64,000 bases of DNA from Ralstonia insidiosa (lineage in GTDB: Bacteria > Pseudomonadota > Gammaproteobacteria > Burkholderiales > Burkholderiaceae): the NCBI RefSeq assembly GCF_008801405.1, contig NZ_VZPV01000001.1, positions 1-64,000 of the forward strand, given 5' to 3'. This document shows positions 62,221-64,000 of the stretch, piece by piece. Under the pieces are notes generated by a model. The model was not told where the DNA came from and did not search any database. It was given only the letters and a program-made list of their open reading frames with translations. The translations under genes and the position numbers were made by a program. Each line of letters begins with the position of its first letter. The first letter of the stretch is position 1.

Positions 62221-62260
62221 AGCGGGGGCTTCGGCCCCGGCTCTCTTTTCTTTTATCTAC
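62221..62260 (+). terminator. UUCG-loop hairpin
   Basis: AGC-g-GGGGC (62221-62229), loop TTCG, GCCCC-g-GCT (62234-62242), followed by the pyrimidine-rich CTCTTTTCTTTTATC. It lies 10 bp after the membrane-protein stop and 38 bp before the next start, so it may partly terminate the operon. Confidence 0.7.
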
Positions 62261-62279
62261 CCGACATAGGGACAAGGCC

Positions 62280-62525
62280 ATGCCGAAACCCAAAACCAAT
62301 ATCGATTTCGTCTGCGAGCTGATGGACTTCTCGCGCTTCGGGCCACTGGCGCAGATGTTCGTGATCGATGCGCTCTCCAAGTGGTCCGAAAAGATTGCAG
62401 AAACACCGATCGAGGAGCTACGCACGGCGTTCGCGAACAACCCACTGATCGGTGCCGAAGCCTGGCAGGGCGTGGCACGCGAGATCAAGGACAAGCTTGA
62501 TGCCCACTTCGCTCAGCAGAGCTGA
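62280..62525 (+). CDS. small hypothetical mobile-element protein
   Basis: An 81-residue soluble, mainly helical protein, MPKPKTNIDFVCELMDFSRFG and on. It follows the hairpin in the same direction as the DUF932-YqaJ operon. Proteins of this kind occur beside such modules; no function is known. Confidence 0.65.
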   Translation: MPKPKTNIDFVCELMDFSRFGPLAQMFVIDALSKWSEKIAETPIEELRTAFANNPLIGAEAWQGVAREIKDKLDAHFAQQS

Positions 62526-62792
62526 CACGCCCAACTCCGCTGTACCGATCGGGAGAACAACCGGCATGACGCTCTTCGGGGCATTTTTTATAGTTCATCG
62601 CCATCTGCCGGGGGCAGAGCGCCCCAAAACGCCCGGCTTCCGCCGACCGCAGTCGACCCAACTTGGCCACCGGATCCTGACATATGTCAAAGGCTGCTAC
62701 CGAGGCGCAAGGGTCATTCAAATCCGAGATATCCAAATATCTAATGAACATGAGAGGTCCTTTGCGAGCCCACTGCCTTGCAGACGGGGTGC
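62526..62792. other. intergenic region with two palindromes
   Basis: No gene is supported. TGACATATGTCA (62678-62689) is a perfect 12-bp palindrome. AGATAT (62727-62732), CCAA, ATATCT (62737-62742) is a perfect inverted repeat. Both lie between convergent genes. They could be an element end or recombination site rather than promoters. Confidence 0.4.
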
Positions 62793-63263
62793 CTACTTCT
62801 TTCTCGGGTCGTCTGCGGGATTGACGTAGATGATGTCCCAAGGGCCCACGGTGTTCAACTGAAGAACGGTTTCTTCGTCGGTCCATCCGAAGTGGCTCAT
62901 CCTGGGCTGCATGAGACTCACACTGCCAGTGGGCAGTGCCCTCGTCTTCTGTCGATCCAGCTTGTCACCCATGCCGATGTTGAAGGTTCCGGAAAGCACC
63001 GTCGCGCGTTCCAGTGCGGGATGCCAATGCGGGGGGATTTCATAGTGGGCGGGAAGCTTCAGGCGTGCTGTGACGTCAACCGCTTGATCCAGCGGCCCTT
63101 CAATAACGGCGATCTTGGCGCCCGGCGGCAAGGTTTTCGCATCCACCCACTTCAGGTCACTTGGTGTGATCGTGCGGTGACCGTCTGCTTGGGCCCAGGT
63201 CAGCTGGGCTGCAATGCAACTAACGCATATCGCGATCGATACTGCTGTGGTCTTTGTGTCCAT
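62793..63263 (-). CDS. exported cupin-domain protein
   Basis: A 156-residue protein with a signal peptide ending LTWAQA (about residue 24) and a cupin fold. The metal-type motif is PPHWHPALERATVLSGTFNIGMGD, with His pair, Glu and Gly spacing near residue 76, and a second motif QPRMSHFGWTDEE. AGGAGG lies 5 nt before the ATG at 63263. It may bind a metal and a small molecule in the periplasm; the substrate is unknown. Confidence 0.8.
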   Translation of the reverse strand: MDTKTTAVSIAICVSCIAAQLTWAQADGHRTITPSDLKWVDAKTLPPGAKIAVIEGPLDQAVDVTARLKLPAHYEIPPHWHPALERATVLSGTFNIGMGDKLDRQKTRALPTGSVSLMQPRMSHFGWTDEETVLQLNTVGPWDIIYVNPADDPRKK

Positions 63264-63300
63264 CGTAGCCTCCTGATCAACATCACATGCGGTGAGTACG

Positions 63301-64000
63301 TTACTGGGCGAGTTGCTCCAATCGATCAGCCGCCGCCTGGGGGCCGCGCATCCTTGCGATCGTGTTGGCAAGCGCGCGGGCCCTTGGCGCATAGGACGGG
63401 TCGGTCAGGACGGCATCCACTGCCGCTGCAATGTCCGCCGGCGTCGCTGTCTCGCCATCCAGTGAACGTCCCACCCCCAGTGCCTCCACCTGAGCTGCCA
63501 GGGCCGGTTGATCGGCCGTCGGGTTCGGAAGGCAGACCAGCGGCACGCCGTGCAGGAGCGAGGCCGACACCGTGCCGTGGCCCGCATGCGTGACCGTGAG
63601 TGCGGCGTGGGGCAGCACTCGCGCATGGGGAAACTCCCCGGCGAGCACTGCGTTGGAAGGCACTGCGATCGTGGAAACGTCCGCTTTGCCCGGCGTGATG
63701 AGAATCCGGTACGGGTGTTCAGCCAGGGCGCAGAGCGTCCGTTCGATGCGTGAGCGCTGGTCCCAGTAGGGGCCGGTTGAGAAACTCACGAGAACGAGGG
63801 GCCTAGGGTCCTGAAGAGGCCAGGGGCCCTGCCAGTTGCCTGGTGCTACGCGCTCAAAAACGGGCCCAATGTAGTCGAACGACGATGGAGCGGACGTGGC
63901 AAGGGGGTCCAGTTCACGCACGCTCGTGCAGATGGTAGGAAATGGCTCCCATGCGGCCCAGAGGTTCTTCAGGGGCGGTCGCCTCGCCTCTGCGCGGACA
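63301..64000 (-). CDS. glycosyltransferase, UGT/MGT family (5' end cut by window)
   Basis: The C-terminal part of a GT1-type glycosyltransferase; the frame is open to the window edge, so the N terminus is missing. The nucleotide-sugar site reads VTHAGHGTVSASLLHGVPLVCLP, then ADQPALAAQVEALGVG, the family donor-binding loop. Related enzymes glycosylate macrolides, flavonoids or lipids. It ends 37 bp before the cupin start on the same strand, so they may be co-transcribed. Confidence 0.85.
   Translation of the reverse strand, partial: VRAEARRPPLKNLWAAWEPFPTICTSVRELDPLATSAPSSFDYIGPVFERVAPGNWQGPWPLQDPRPLVLVSFSTGPYWDQRSRIERTLCALAEHPYRILITPGKADVSTIAVPSNAVLAGEFPHARVLPHAALTVTHAGHGTVSASLLHGVPLVCLPNPTADQPALAAQVEALGVGRSLDGETATPADIAAAVDAVLTDPSYAPRARALANTIARMRGPQAAADRLEQLAQ

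Noticed and set aside
50673..64000. A right-hand copy of the tRNA-Arg 3' end (attR)
   Set aside because: I looked for the T-arm and acceptor sequence again in the window and did not see it; it may lie further right or be lost.

Overview
The window is a high-GC, densely coded chromosome segment from a betaproteobacterium of the Burkholderiaceae. It most resembles Ralstonia, judging from the trimeric-porin type, the RpiR/RstAB/OpgD gene set and the ABC-type glycerol locus. This is recognition from memory; no database search was run. Roughly positions 1-50,700 look like core or stable accessory genome. Positions 50,700-62,600 form a mosaic genomic island next to a tRNA-Arg gene, with visibly lower and more variable GC around the restriction-modification genes. 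The last 1.2 kb holds a cupin gene and a glycosyltransferase cut by the window edge.

Layout. 1-100: a strong leftward promoter plus a boxA antitermination motif, apparently the leader of an rRNA operon just off the left edge. 335-1258: CHAD-domain protein. 1320-11,730: a complete glycerol locus, with the repressor GlpR divergent from glpD, then glpS-glpT-glpP-glpQ-glpU-glpV (ABC glycerol importer) and glpK, closed by a textbook terminator. 11,804-20,061: DUF1415 protein, periplasmic glucan protein OpgD, AGE-family epimerase, citrate/tricarballylate-type symporter, GNAT, a Leu/Ile/Val-type binding protein and an AraC regulator. 20,112-23,170: RstB/RstA two-component pair and a MipA/OmpV outer-membrane protein. 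23,183-33,011: hydrolase, XRE regulator, Fur-boxed PepSY protein, RpiR regulator, porin, MscS channel, MFS exporter and GST. 33,888-40,301: CDF metal exporter and a BvgA/BvgS-like phosphorelay. 40,455-46,126: a Baeyer-Villiger-type monooxygenase, SDR, alpha/beta hydrolase, metal-dependent hydrolase and MerR regulator. 46,571-50,231: two tandem paralogous exported proteins, an adhesin-E-like protein and a diheme cytochrome c.

The island starts after tRNA-Arg(CCG) with the 3' half of a tyrosine-recombinase gene. It then carries a three-gene restriction-modification cassette (a beta-class and an alpha-class adenine methyltransferase plus an HNH nuclease) and an IS21 istB remnant that truncates a lipoprotein gene. 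Next come a minus-strand operon around a NYN-domain RNase with small membrane proteins, and an integrative-element module (split zinc-ribbon protein, DUF932, YqaJ exonuclease, a Cys-rich protein possibly related to recombination directionality factors, and a membrane protein).

The most unusual non-coding signal is a family of four roughly 235-bp intergenic repeats (12.45, 28.3, 42.1 and 46.3 kb). Their nested stems differ between copies by paired, compensatory substitutions, so selection or replication appears to act on a folded structure. I know of no name for it.
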